Below, piece by piece: positions 36,510-45,691 of a stretch of 64,000 nt of DNA (its first letter is position 1; each line of letters begins with the position of its first letter). The notes beneath the pieces are model-generated. The model was given only the letters and a program-made list of their open reading frames with translations. It searched no databases and had not been told where the DNA came from. This DNA comes from Sinorhizobium numidicum (lineage in GTDB: Bacteria; Pseudomonadota; Alphaproteobacteria; Rhizobiales; Rhizobiaceae): NCBI RefSeq assembly GCF_029892045.1, contig NZ_CP120368.1, positions 928,001 to 992,000 on the forward strand, given 5' to 3'. The position numbers were made by a program, and so were the translations under genes.

Positions 36510-39422
36510 TCAAGCCCTCTTCATCAGCGGAAATCGCTCCTTGAGCAGCCGCAGGATCGATTCCGAACCGACGGGCGGGCCGAACAGGAAGCTCTGCCCG
36601 TAGTCGCATCCCATCTGCGATAGCTGGATCGCATCCTCTTCCGACTCGATGCCTTCGGCCACTACCTGCATGCCGAGTTCGCGTGCCATCGTGATCACCG
36701 AGCGCAGCAGAATGCCGCGCTTGTCGCTCGGATCACGCACCAGCGCCTTGTCGATCTTGATCGTGTCGAAGGGAAAACGTGTCAGATAGGAGAGCGAGGA
36801 ATGGCCGGTGCCGAAATCGTCCAGGGCCAGCCGCAGGCCCGCTTCCTTGAGCTTCTCGAGCACGAGACGAGCTTGCTCCGGATTCTCCATCACCAGCGAT
36901 TCGGTCAGCTCCATCTTTACCTTTGCCGGATCGCAGCGGTTCTTGTTGAGGACCGCGCGCACGTCATCGTAGAGCTCGTTGTTGAGAAGCTGTGCGCTCG
37001 ACAGATTGATCGAGACGAAAATCGGCAGGTCGCCGGTCTGGATCTGCCAGTCGGTGAGATCGCTCGTTGCCTTCTCGAAGGCGAACATGCCGATCTGGTT
37101 TATGACGTCGGAGTTCTCGGCAATCGGGATGAACTCAGTCGGCGAGATGTTGCCACGCTTAGGATGATCCCAGCGCATGAGCGCCTCGAAACCGGCGATC
37201 TCAGCGTCGCTAAGCCGGACGATCGGCTGATAAACAAGGGACAGTTCCTTGCGCTCGATCGCTCGCTTCAGATCCGCCTCGAGCTGAAGGCGGTCCGAAC
37301 CCGACGTTCGGAATGCCGGCCGGAAGGGCTCGACGCGGCTGCCGCCCGCCTTCTTGGCGCGGAACATCGCAAGCTCGGCGTCATCAAGCAGGCCGGCCGC
37401 GTTCTGTTCCTGATCGAGCCAGGAAACGAGGCCGATCGAGGCGGTCAGGTTGATTTCGCGATTGCCGTAGTTGAGCGGAACCATGATCGCCTTGCTGACC
37501 GCATCGGCGAAGTCCGCGATCTTTGCCGGATCGCGCTCGGACATGAGGATCAGCCCAAACTGGTCGCCGCCGAGACGCGCCAGGGTATCTTGCGGGCGCA
37601 GGAGCCGGCGCAGGCGACGCGTCAAGGCGATGAGAATGTTATCGCCGGCAGCAATGCCGAGCATGTCATTGACCTGCTTGTAGCGATCGATGTCGATGGC
37701 GAGGACGGTCGGGCGCACGGGGTTGGCGCTGTCGGCCATCAGCAGGATCGCCTGCAAGCGGTCTAGGAACACCTGTCTGTTCGGCAGGCCGGTCAGATTG
37801 TCGAGAAGCGCGTTGTGCAGCAGCCGCTCGACCGAGTTGCGCTGTTCGGTGATATCGACAATGGTGCCGACGCAGCGGATGATTTCGCCGTTGGCGCCGA
37901 GCACAGGCCGCGCTCGGATCGATAGCCAGTGATAGTGACCGTCTTCGGCGCGCACGCGAAACTCATGGTTCAACCGGCCGCGCCTGTGTTCCAGGAGCAC
38001 ATCCAACGTCGCCCGGAACCGATCGCGATCGTCCGGATGCAGCCGCGGCACCCAGTTGCGGACAGGTCCACTCATCGTTCCGAGCGAGAGGCCGAGCTGG
38101 TGCGAGATATCGGGAATGGTGACAACGCGGTCGCGGGCCACGTCCCAGTCCCAGACCGTGTCGCCCGAACCGGTCAGCGCAAGCGATTGGCGTTCCAGGT
38201 CGGAGAACAGGCCCTGCTGGTAGGCGCCGCCGGCAAAGGCATGCTGCATGACGGTGAAGCCGATCAGAAGCACGATGAGGACGAGCCCCCCGCCAAGCGC
38301 CGGCTGCACGATGTCGTTGGCAAGCTGGCCGGTCACGGCAAGCCAGGCGCCGAAGAGCCAGACGAGGATCAGCAGCCAGGCCGGGACGAGAAGAATGGCA
38401 CGGTCGTAACGGTTGAAGCCGAGATAGGCGATCAGCACGATGCCGACGATCGCCGTCAATGCGAAGGAGAGGCGGGCGATGCCCGAGGCGATTGCCGGAT
38501 CATAGATGGCCACCCCGAAGAGCAGCCCCAAGCCAAGAATCCAGGCGAGTGTCGCGTAGCCAAGATGCTGGTGCCAGCGATTGAGGTTCAAATAGGTGAA
38601 GAGGAAGACGACCAGTCCAGCCGCCAGAAACACTTCTGCCCCCGCTCTCCATATTCGCTCGTCACCCGCCGTCACACTGATCAGCTTGGAAAGGAAGCCG
38701 AAATCGACGCAGATATAGGCAAGCACCGCCCAGGCGAGCGCCGCGGTCGCCGGCAGCATCGAGGTGCCTTTGACGACGAAGAGGATGGTGAGGAACACCG
38801 CCAGAAGTCCCGCAATCCCAAGCACGATCCCGCGATAGAGCGTGAATGCATTCACGGTGTCCTTGTAGGCGTCGGGCTGCCAGAGATAGATCTGCGGCAG
38901 ATCCGGCGTTGTCAGTTCGGCAACGAAAGTGATGACAGCGCCCGGATTGAGCGTGATGCGGAAGACATCAGCCTCGTCGCTCGGCTGCCGGTCGAGCGCA
39001 AAACCCTCGCTCGGCGTGATCGACAGAATACGCTGGGATCCAAGATCGGGCCAGAACAGCTTGGAATTCACCAGCCGGAAATGAGGCGCGACGATAACGC
39101 GCTCGAGCTGCTCCTCCGAGACATTGGCAAGCGCGAAAACGGCCCAGTCCCCTTGATGGTTTTCCGTGCTCGAGCGCACCTCGATGCGCCGCACGATGCC
39201 GTCCGTGCCGGGAGCGGTGGAAACCTGGAACGCCTCGCCCCGTCCGCTGTAGATTTCCGTCGTGGCGGTGAGGTCGAGCGCGGTATCCTCCCGCGAGATT
39301 TTCACCGGTTCGAGCGCATGCGCGACGCCGCCGGCAAGGCCGAGCGCGAAGACGACGAATGCGACCAGAAGCGCCGCTAGCTTTGTGGCTGGCCACGCGA
39401 ACGGCTTACAGGTTAGGGGCAT
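36510..39422 (-). CDS. Seven-helix membrane sensor with PAS, degenerate GGDEF and EAL domains
   Basis: A 970-residue protein with a signal peptide or first helix (LAALLVAFVVFALGLAGGVA), a periplasmic beta-rich domain (about 40-190), a block of about seven helices (195-410), a PAS/PAC unit (about 440-560), then GGDEF and EAL domains. The GGDEF motif reads GGDQF (about 618-622), so diguanylate cyclase activity is doubtful, while EAL (746-748) and DDFGTG are intact; it is probably a cyclic-di-GMP phosphodiesterase. The start at 39422 overlaps the stop of the upstream acetyltransferase (TGATG), so the two are coupled. Confidence 0.88.
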   Translation of the reverse strand: MPLTCKPFAWPATKLAALLVAFVVFALGLAGGVAHALEPVKISREDTALDLTATTEIYSGRGEAFQVSTAPGTDGIVRRIEVRSSTENHQGDWAVFALANVSEEQLERVIVAPHFRLVNSKLFWPDLGSQRILSITPSEGFALDRQPSDEADVFRITLNPGAVITFVAELTTPDLPQIYLWQPDAYKDTVNAFTLYRGIVLGIAGLLAVFLTILFVVKGTSMLPATAALAWAVLAYICVDFGFLSKLISVTAGDERIWRAGAEVFLAAGLVVFLFTYLNLNRWHQHLGYATLAWILGLGLLFGVAIYDPAIASGIARLSFALTAIVGIVLIAYLGFNRYDRAILLVPAWLLILVWLFGAWLAVTGQLANDIVQPALGGGLVLIVLLIGFTVMQHAFAGGAYQQGLFSDLERQSLALTGSGDTVWDWDVARDRVVTIPDISHQLGLSLGTMSGPVRNWVPRLHPDDRDRFRATLDVLLEHRRGRLNHEFRVRAEDGHYHWLSIRARPVLGANGEIIRCVGTIVDITEQRNSVERLLHNALLDNLTGLPNRQVFLDRLQAILLMADSANPVRPTVLAIDIDRYKQVNDMLGIAAGDNILIALTRRLRRLLRPQDTLARLGGDQFGLILMSERDPAKIADFADAVSKAIMVPLNYGNREINLTASIGLVSWLDQEQNAAGLLDDAELAMFRAKKAGGSRVEPFRPAFRTSGSDRLQLEADLKRAIERKELSLVYQPIVRLSDAEIAGFEALMRWDHPKRGNISPTEFIPIAENSDVINQIGMFAFEKATSDLTDWQIQTGDLPIFVSINLSSAQLLNNELYDDVRAVLNKNRCDPAKVKMELTESLVMENPEQARLVLEKLKEAGLRLALDDFGTGHSSLSYLTRFPFDTIKIDKALVRDPSDKRGILLRSVITMARELGMQVVAEGIESEEDAIQLSQMGCDYGQSFLFGPPVGSESILRLLKERFPLMKRA

Positions 39423-40033
39423 CAAAGGGGCATATTCCTGTTCGGTACGGCGTCGGCGGACAGAAGGGAAAACATCAGATGATCCCGCCACTGTCCGTTT
39501 ATCTTCAAGTACTGTCTCAAATAGCCTTCACGCTCAAAGCCGGCCTTTTCAAGGAGGCGAATGCTCCGTGCGTTCTCTGGAATACAGGCTGCTTCAATAC
39601 GGTGCAACTCAAGGGTCGAAAAGATGTAGGGGATCGTCAGCTTCAGCGCCTCGAACATATGGCCCTGACCGGCATATTTCTGCCCCATCCAGTAACCGAT
39701 CATGCAGTTCTGCGCCGCACCTCGCCGGATGTGGCCGATGGTCAAGCCGCCAAGGAGGATTTCATCGGGCTTGTGGAATAGGAACAACGGCACAGCCTGA
39801 CCGGAGGCGTATTCCTGCTCATTGCGAATGACTCGGCTTCGAAAGGCGCTCTCGGTCATTTCGTCGACGCGCCAGGTCGGCTCCCAAGGCTCCAGGAAGG
39901 CGCGACTCGCGCTGCGCAAGTGGTACCACTGCCGATAATCGGCATACCGGGGCAGGCGGAGCAGGTAATGCTGATTGGCGATCTCGACCGACTCGGGCTG
40001 CCGCGACAGGAACCGAAAAACCGATCGTGCCAT
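39422..40033 (-). CDS. RimJ/RimL-type GNAT acetyltransferase
   Basis: A 203-residue acetyltransferase of the group that modifies ribosomal-protein N-termini or related amines. The acetyl-CoA-binding motif is in IGYWMGQKYAGQGHMFEALK, and the C-terminal motif IEAACIPENARSIRLLEKAGFEREG is typical. It directly precedes and overlaps the GGDEF-EAL gene. The substrate is unknown. Start at 40033 (MARSVFRFLS). Confidence 0.9.
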   Translation of the reverse strand: MARSVFRFLSRQPESVEIANQHYLLRLPRYADYRQWYHLRSASRAFLEPWEPTWRVDEMTESAFRSRVIRNEQEYASGQAVPLFLFHKPDEILLGGLTIGHIRRGAAQNCMIGYWMGQKYAGQGHMFEALKLTIPYIFSTLELHRIEAACIPENARSIRLLEKAGFEREGYLRQYLKINGQWRDHLMFSLLSADAVPNRNMPL

Positions 40034-40058
40034 ACGTACCTCCGGGCCAAACTCAGGA

Positions 40059-40101
40059 GCGGGATGCTGGCGGAAAACCGCGCCGCACTTCCCTATCCCG
40101 C
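40059..40101. repeat. RIME-like palindrome
   Basis: GCGGGAT (40059-40065) pairs with ATCCCGC (40095-40101), with an inner GCGGAAAACCGC-type arm. It lies just upstream of the acetyltransferase gene. Confidence 0.72.
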
Positions 40102-40285
40102 ATCAAATCAATTGCGTGAACGGGTGGGAATCCTCCGTTCGCGGCGCCGCCGATCACTCGTGCGAGGCCGTCGTTCAATCCTGAACGTTGCACAAGTTTG
40201 CGCTCGAATCGAATCCGATTTTTCAGGAATTGTGAGAGAAAGAAGATTGCCTCTCAACACGTCTATCGACAACGTCTCTACCGCG

Positions 40286-40363
40286 CCGCGCGTCTTTTCA
40301 GACGCACGAACTGCTGCATGGTTTATCCTTAAAATCGGCTCCGATTTTAGGAAACATGCAGTA
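40286..40363. repeat. Dispersed palindromic repeat, copy 2
   Basis: A GCGTCT-TTTC-AGACGC hairpin, then a nested hairpin with outer CTGCATGGTTT / GAAACATGCAG and inner AAAATCGG-CT-CCGATTTT. It lies between the M16 peptidase stop and the acetyltransferase gene, in a 331-base stretch without genes. Confidence 0.85.
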
Positions 40364-40364
40364 A

Positions 40365-41663
40365 TTAGCCCGCGAGCGCGCGTGTATCGGCCTTGGTGGT
40401 AAGCGTCGACAGGATATCGTTCATTGGCGCGAGATGTTCGAGCGGGCCGATCGCCGAAAGCGTGGGCACCGTATCGAAGAACAGTCGGCCTGCGAGATCC
40501 GTCAGGCGCTCGATCGTGATACCGGACAAGCGCTCCATCAGTTCGTCATTCGGAATCGGGCGGCCGTAGAGCATCATCTGGCGTGCGATCTGGCCGGCCC
40601 GGGCTGCCGGGCTCTCCTGGCCCATCAACAACTGCGCGCGAATCTGCGCGCGGGCGCGTTCAATCTCCTGCTGCTCTATGTTCATCGACGACTTACGCAA
40701 TTCGTCGACGATCACCGGCATCAGTTCCGGCAGGTTTTCGCCGCCGGTCGCCGCATGGACACCGAAGATACCGGTATCGGAAAAGCCCCAATGAAAGGCA
40801 TAAACCGAATAACAGAGACCCCTGTGCTCGCGCACTTCCTGGAACAGGCGCGAAGACATGCCGCCGCCAAGAATGTTCGCCAGGATCTGCGAGCAGTAAA
40901 AATCGCGGGCGTGATAGGCCTTGCCTTCGAAGCCGAGCAGAATCTGCGCATCCATGAGGTCGCGGCTTTCGCGGCTATCGCCGCCGGTATAACGCGCCGT
41001 GTCGAGAACGGGTGAAGAAAGCGGTGCGGTCGCGAGAGTGGAAAAGCGTTCCTCGACCTGGCGCACAAGCGAGTCGTGCTCGACGGCGCCGGCTGCGACG
41101 ATGAAGATCCGGTCGGTCGTATAGTTGCGGCCAAGATAGTGGCGGATCTGGTCGGCCGAGAAGGACAAGACGGTCTCCGGCGTCCCGAGGATCGGCCGGC
41201 CGACCGTCTGGTCGCGGTAGGCTGTTTCGGCGAAGCGATCGAAGACCACGTCGTCCGGCGTATCGTCGGCAGCCCCGATCTCCTGCAGAATAACCTGCTT
41301 CTCGCGCCGGAGCTCGTCGTCGTCGAACGTCGACTCGGTCAGGATATCGGCGAGGATGTCGACCGCCAGCGGCACATGATCCTTGAGCACGCGGGCGTAG
41401 TAGGAGGTCGTCTCGGTCGAGGTGGCCGCGTTGACCTCGCCGCCGACATTCTCGATCTCCTCGGCAATCTGGCGAGCGCTGCGCCGCCGGGTTCCCTTGA
41501 AAGCCATGTGCTCCAGCAGATGCGCAATTCCGTGTTCATCCACGGTTTCGTTTCGCGATCCGGACTTGATCCAGACGCCGAGTGCCACACTTTCGAGATG
41601 CGGCATTTGCTCGGTCACCACCGTCAGCCCGGAAGGGAGCCGGGTGCAGTCAACTTTCATCAT
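40365..41663 (-). CDS. M16 family zinc metallopeptidase (mitochondrial-processing-peptidase-like)
   Basis: A 432-residue pitrilysin-family peptidase. The inverted zinc motif HLLEH is at residues 48-52 (GIAHLLEHMAFKGT), with a downstream glutamate region DELRREKQVILQEI supplying the third ligand, and GGEVNAATSTETTSY as a conserved block. Related alphaproteobacterial proteins are likened to the mitochondrial processing peptidase. It lies 15 bases after thrC on the same strand, a pairing common in Rhizobiales. Confidence 0.93.
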   Translation of the reverse strand: MMKVDCTRLPSGLTVVTEQMPHLESVALGVWIKSGSRNETVDEHGIAHLLEHMAFKGTRRRSARQIAEEIENVGGEVNAATSTETTSYYARVLKDHVPLAVDILADILTESTFDDDELRREKQVILQEIGAADDTPDDVVFDRFAETAYRDQTVGRPILGTPETVLSFSADQIRHYLGRNYTTDRIFIVAAGAVEHDSLVRQVEERFSTLATAPLSSPVLDTARYTGGDSRESRDLMDAQILLGFEGKAYHARDFYCSQILANILGGGMSSRLFQEVREHRGLCYSVYAFHWGFSDTGIFGVHAATGGENLPELMPVIVDELRKSSMNIEQQEIERARAQIRAQLLMGQESPAARAGQIARQMMLYGRPIPNDELMERLSGITIERLTDLAGRLFFDTVPTLSAIGPLEHLAPMNDILSTLTTKADTRALAG

Positions 41664-41678
41664 ATGCTTCTTTCGTTC

Positions 41679-43079
41679 CTAATCCCGAACGCGGGTACGC
41701 TCGCCGATGAAGGTTTCGACGTTCTTAAGCTCCGGATCCAGGATATCGAAACGCTCCGCCCTGTTCATGAGATCAGCAAGCCACGTCGGAAGCGCGGGGT
41801 CAATACCACTTGCCGATTTTACTGCAGCAGGGAATTTCGCAGGATGGGCTGTCGCGAGCGTCACCATCGCGGCCGAAGATTTCTCATGTTTATCCGCGAC
41901 GTGCACACCGATTGCCGTATGCGGATCAAGGAGATAGCCGGTTTCCTCGAAGGTTTTGCGGATGGTTTTCGCCACCTCCTTTTCCGAGGCGCGGCCGGCG
42001 CGAAACTCCTTGCGGATTTTTTTTAGCGCGCCGTCACCGATCGCAAAAGAACCGGACTGGCTGAGGCTTGCCATTGCCGCACGCACCGCGGCCGGATCAC
42101 GCTCATTGGCCTCGAACAGCAGCCGCTCGAAGTTGGAGGAGATCTGGATGTCCATCGACGGCGAGGTCGTCGCCTTGACTTCGCGCATCTCGTAGCGCCC
42201 GGTCTTCAAGGTGCGGGCGAGGATGTCGTTCTCGTTGGTGGCGATAATCAACTTGTCGATTGGCAAGCCCATGCGCTTGGCGACGTATCCGGCGAAGATA
42301 TCGCCGAAATTGCCGGTCGGCACGGTAAAGGAGATCTTCCGATCCGGGCCGCCAAGCGCGACGGCCGTCGTGAAATAATAGACGATCTGGGCCATGATGC
42401 GCGCCCAGTTGATCGAGTTGACGCCCGAAAGTTTGACGCGGTCACGGAACGCCTCGTCATTGAACATGGCTTTGACCAGGTTCTGGCAATCGTCGAAATT
42501 GCCATTGATGGCGATCGCATGCACGTTCGCTTCGGTGGCGGTCGTCATCTGTCTTTGCTGCACCGGCGAAACCTTGCCATGCGGGAAAAGAATGAAGATG
42601 TCGGTGCGCTCCCGTCCGGCAAAGGCGTCGATCGCCGCCCCGCCGGTGTCTCCGGACGTCGCTCCGACGATCGTCGCCCTTTCGCCGCGTTCGGCAAGAA
42701 CATGGTCCATCAGTCGGGCGAGCAGTTGCATCGCCACGTCCTTGAAGGCGAGCGTCGAACCATGGAAGAGCTCGATGACGAAAGCGTTGGGGCCGGTCTG
42801 AACCAGTGGCGCTATGGCCGGATGGCGGAAGGTAGCATAGGCATCGTCGATCATCTCGCGGAATTTGACGGCTGGGATTTCGCCATTGGTGAACGGCTCG
42901 AGGATGGTGAAGGCGATCTCTTGATAGGATTTGCCGCGCAACGCCCGGATCTCCTTCTTCGAGAATGTCGGCCATTCCTTCGGTAGGTAAAGCCCGCCGT
43001 CACGAGCCAGCCCCGCCAGAAGAGCGTCGCAGAAACCGAGAGATTTTGCTTCTCCCCGTGTCGAAATATACTTCACCAT
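41679..43079 (-). CDS. thrC: Threonine synthase
   Basis: A 466-residue PLP enzyme that converts phosphohomoserine to threonine. The PLP lysine is in LFHGSTLAFKDVAMQLL, and VGATSGDTGGAAIDAF and PTGNFGDIFAGYVAKRMG are characteristic of the long (class 1) threonine synthases. N-terminus MVKYISTRG is standard. Partner thrB lies at 31640-32620. Upstream is a palindromic repeat rather than an obvious promoter. Confidence 0.96.
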   Translation of the reverse strand: MVKYISTRGEAKSLGFCDALLAGLARDGGLYLPKEWPTFSKKEIRALRGKSYQEIAFTILEPFTNGEIPAVKFREMIDDAYATFRHPAIAPLVQTGPNAFVIELFHGSTLAFKDVAMQLLARLMDHVLAERGERATIVGATSGDTGGAAIDAFAGRERTDIFILFPHGKVSPVQQRQMTTATEANVHAIAINGNFDDCQNLVKAMFNDEAFRDRVKLSGVNSINWARIMAQIVYYFTTAVALGGPDRKISFTVPTGNFGDIFAGYVAKRMGLPIDKLIIATNENDILARTLKTGRYEMREVKATTSPSMDIQISSNFERLLFEANERDPAAVRAAMASLSQSGSFAIGDGALKKIRKEFRAGRASEKEVAKTIRKTFEETGYLLDPHTAIGVHVADKHEKSSAAMVTLATAHPAKFPAAVKSASGIDPALPTWLADLMNRAERFDILDPELKNVETFIGERTRVRD

Positions 43080-43552
43080 CGTTTTCCTTCGTCGTGCGAA
43101 ACCAAGATGGTCTCGGGCCGAATCAAGCCGAAACCCATGCAGAAGTTCAAAGTGCTACAGCCTCCGCCGTGCGTCTGAAAAGACGCACGGCGCTGTCGTG
43201 CGAGAGTGTTGCAGACCGCAAGTGAATCCGCCCGGCCCGGATTCTTTTGCGTTAGTCACTGGCAAATCGCGCGGCCATTCTTGTCACCATGGCAATTTCC
43301 GGGCGTTTCGGAAATTTCGGCTCGCGAGGGCCGACCGGTCGATTTTTCAATTTGCCGCTGCTATAGACGATGCCCGAAGGCCAAGAAAGGCCTCAAGTCG
43401 ATCGTTTTCGGTCGAGAGCGCGGCAAGGACGAAGATTGAAGCGGCTCCGCCTGCATCGCGTTCTCGCTTATTGAAGTCGACCATGACGAGTTTGGATTGT
43501 CTGAAGTCATTGTGGTCGAAGAGTTTCAACCGTTCAGTAGAGGTTGTGCAAC
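43080..43552. other. Intergenic region between thrC and a lipoprotein gene, 473 bases
   Basis: Divergent region. It holds one inverted copy of the palindromic repeat (43131-43191). The rest shows no supported gene. CTATAG near 43367 could be a -10 element, but no matching -35 stands out. Confidence 0.55.
43131..43191 (-). repeat. Dispersed palindromic repeat, copy 3 (inverted, partial)
   Basis: On the minus strand: a perfect 11-base hairpin GCCGTGCGTCT / AGACGCACGGC (43166-43191), then GCTGTAGCACTTTGAA and CTGCATGG. The inner TTAAATCGG palindrome of the other copies is missing. Confidence 0.8.
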
Positions 43553-44098
43553 GTGTTTGGCAAAGTATCCCGTCGTCTTCTCGCAGTGTCTCTCCTTTTG
43601 GCCGTTGCCGGCTGTAACAAGACGCAAACAGGTGGCGCCATCGAAACGGGGGGCAGCGCGAGCGCCGCCACGCCGGCCGTGGTCCAGGCGGCCTGCCCGC
43701 CGGTTGGCCTCAGGGATGGCACCTCCTCCTATCGGACTTATGCGAAAGGCGCGAAAGACGATCCGAGCAAAGTCGTCTACCAAGCCTCGCTTGCCGATAC
43801 GACGCGCCAGTGCGTGCAGGGCGAAGACAAGCTAACGGTGACGGTGGTCGCTCAGGGTCGCGTCGTCGCCGGTCCCGCCGGAGGACCCGGCAAGATCACG
43901 ATGCCGATCCGTGTGGCTGCGACCGACGGCGAAAAGACCCTCTATTCCGAACTGACCCAATATCCGGTCGAGATTCCGGCAGGCAGCGCCACCACCCAGT
44001 TCGTTTTCACCAAGGCCGATGTCACGCTGCCGGCCGGTGCAGGCGCGGAAGCCAAGATTTTCGTCGGCTTCGACGAAGGTCCGTACCGGACGAACTAG
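43553..44098 (+). CDS. Putative lipoprotein, conserved hypothetical
   Basis: A 181-residue protein. From the GTG at 43553 (AGAGG nine bases upstream) it reads a basic start, a hydrophobic stretch and the lipobox in LLAVSLLLAVAGC, so it is likely a lipoprotein. The mature part contains a CPPVGLRDGTSSYRTY block and a C-terminal beta-rich domain (ITMPIRVAATDGEKTLYSEL). I do not recognise a characterised family. Its TAG stop continues into the palindromic repeat region that follows. Confidence 0.72.
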   Translation: MFGKVSRRLLAVSLLLAVAGCNKTQTGGAIETGGSASAATPAVVQAACPPVGLRDGTSSYRTYAKGAKDDPSKVVYQASLADTTRQCVQGEDKLTVTVVAQGRVVAGPAGGPGKITMPIRVAATDGEKTLYSELTQYPVEIPAGSATTQFVFTKADVTLPAGAGAEAKIFVGFDEGPYRTN

Positions 44099-44220
44099 AG
44101 CGCCGTGCGTTCAAGTGAACGCACAAAGGACGCTCTACCACTCTAGATTCTAGAGCATCTTGAGATTCTAGAGCATCTTGTCCGCTTCCGGCGGTTCCGC
44201 TTGAAAGCGGGATGCTCTAG
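44099..44220. repeat. Mosaic of palindromic repeats
   Basis: In order: a perfect GTGCGTTC-AAGT-GAACGCAC hairpin (44105-44124) inside GAGCG/CGCTC arms; two tandem 18-base units beginning GATTCTAGAGCATCTTG (44146 and 44164); and a large palindrome GAGCATC ... GATGCTC (44171-44217). Confidence 0.75.
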
Positions 44221-44318
44221 GGGCGTGTGGACGATGTTTGCCCCTGACCCCAGCCCTCTCCGCGCAGGCGGGCAGAGGGGTGGACAGGCGGAAGACTTCG
44301 CTCGATCCCCCAACGCAA

Positions 44319-44350
44319 AACGCCGGGGCAAGGCCCCGACGTTGCTTTTT
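44319..44350 (+). terminator. Terminator-like hairpin between convergent genes
   Basis: AACGCCGGGGC / GCCCCGACGTT (11 bases, one G-U pair), loop AAG, then GCTTTTT on the plus strand. It serves the lipoprotein gene and perhaps also the convergent substrate-binding protein gene. Confidence 0.75.
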
Positions 44351-44365
44351 CCCATAAGCGCTCGC

Positions 44366-45472
44366 CTATTCCACCGCGACGCTCTTGCCGGCGTCCCACT
44401 TGTAGAGCGAGAAGCTCGGCGATGTGAGGTCGCCGGTTTCGCCATAAGTCAGCTTGCCGATGACGGTATCGATCTCATCGCCGGATTTGATCGCCGTCGC
44501 AACGGCATTCGGGTCGTCGACCGATCCCGCCTTCTCAATGCCCGCTTTGAGGACCTGAACCGCTGCATAGGCATTGAGAGTGAAGGCTTCGGCAGGGATG
44601 TTCTTGGCCTTGAGAGCCTCGATCACCGGAGCGGCTGCCGGATTGCGGGTTGCGTCGCTGGCATTGGTGTAGATCGTGCCGGCGGCAGCGTCGCCGCCGA
44701 TCGCCCAGAACTCGGTATTGGAGAGGCCATCGCCGCCGAGAAGCTGAGCGTTGACGCCCTGGTCGCGCATCTGGCGCACGAGCAAGCCGCCTTCGGCGTG
44801 ATAGCCGCCGAAGTAGACGACATCGACATTCTCGGACTTGAGGCGCGTGACGATGGCGCTGAAGTCCTTTTCGCCGGGTGTCAGGCCCTCATACACGACT
44901 TCGGTGATGCCGCCGGCGTTGATTGCGGCCTTGAATCCGTCGGCGAGACCCTTGCCGTAGGGGCCCTTGTCGTGCAGCACGGCGATGCGCTTGTCCTTGA
45001 GGTTCTTGACGACGTAGTCGGCAGCGACGACCGCCTGCTGGTCGTCGCGGCCGCAGGTGCGGAATACGTTCCAGAGCCCTCGGGTGGTGAGATCCGGCGT
45101 GGTCGCCGTCGGCGTGACCATCAGGATGCCGTTCTCAGCGAGCACATCGGACGCCGGCATCGCGGTGCCGGAAAGAACCGGGCCGACGACGTAACGCACA
45201 CCTTCGCCGGCGAGCTGGTTGGAGACCGACACCGCTTGCTTCGGTTCGCCCGCGTCGTCGAGGATCTTGATGACGATCTTCTCGCCCTTGATGCCGCCGG
45301 CATTGTTGATGGCTTCGACCGCCGCTTCGGCGCCGTTCTTTACCTGCTCGCCGAAAGCCGCAACCGGGCCGGTGAGCGGAGTGATCACACCAATCGTGAC
45401 GTCGGCATGGGCAAGCGGCGCGAATGCGACGCCCGCCGCCAAAGTCAATCCGGTCAATAGTGAAAGACGCAT
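44366..45472 (-). CDS. Branched-chain amino-acid ABC transporter substrate-binding protein
   Basis: A 368-residue periplasmic binding protein of the LivJ/LivK type (Peripla_BP_6). A signal peptide ([23 protein letters not shown]) precedes [23 protein letters not shown], and the family blocks [17 protein letters not shown] and [17 protein letters not shown] are clear. No permease or ATPase gene is adjacent, so it must work with components elsewhere. The ligand is probably a branched-chain or related amino acid. Confidence 0.92.
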   Translation of the reverse strand: MRLSLLTGLTLAAGVAFAPLAHADVTIGVITPLTGPVAAFGEQVKNGAEAAVEAINNAGGIKGEKIVIKILDDAGEPKQAVSVSNQLAGEGVRYVVGPVLSGTAMPASDVLAENGILMVTPTATTPDLTTRGLWNVFRTCGRDDQQAVVAADYVVKNLKDKRIAVLHDKGPYGKGLADGFKAAINAGGITEVVYEGLTPGEKDFSAIVTRLKSENVDVVYFGGYHAEGGLLVRQMRDQGVNAQLLGGDGLSNTEFWAIGGDAAAGTIYTNASDATRNPAAAPVIEALKAKNIPAEAFTLNAYAAVQVLKAGIEKAGSVDDPNAVATAIKSGDEIDTVIGKLTYGETGDLTSPSFSLYKWDAGKSVAVE

Positions 45473-45691
45473 AATGTTTCCTCCTTGGAGTTACCCTTGC
45501 GGGCTTGCTTGATATGGCGCTCACGCGCGGCCCGACAACCGGGGAGATTGTCGGAGGAAAGCCATGCGGCTTCAATGCGGCATGGCGTCCTTCGCGAGTC
45601 AAAATGGACACGCGCCACTATGGTCTGAGGACTTTCCCGCTCCGACGGCCGCCGGGGCGGAAGGTCGATCGGGCTGTCTGGCCTTCGGGGG

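Noticed and set aside
37929..39380. Plus-strand open frame of 483 codons
   Set aside because: Shadow of the GGDEF-EAL gene on the opposite strand; arginine- and glutamine-rich without recognisable motifs.
43347..43529. 60-codon minus-strand frame upstream of the lipoprotein
   Set aside because: No ribosome-binding site or family match. It lies in the presumed promoter of the plus-strand lipoprotein gene.
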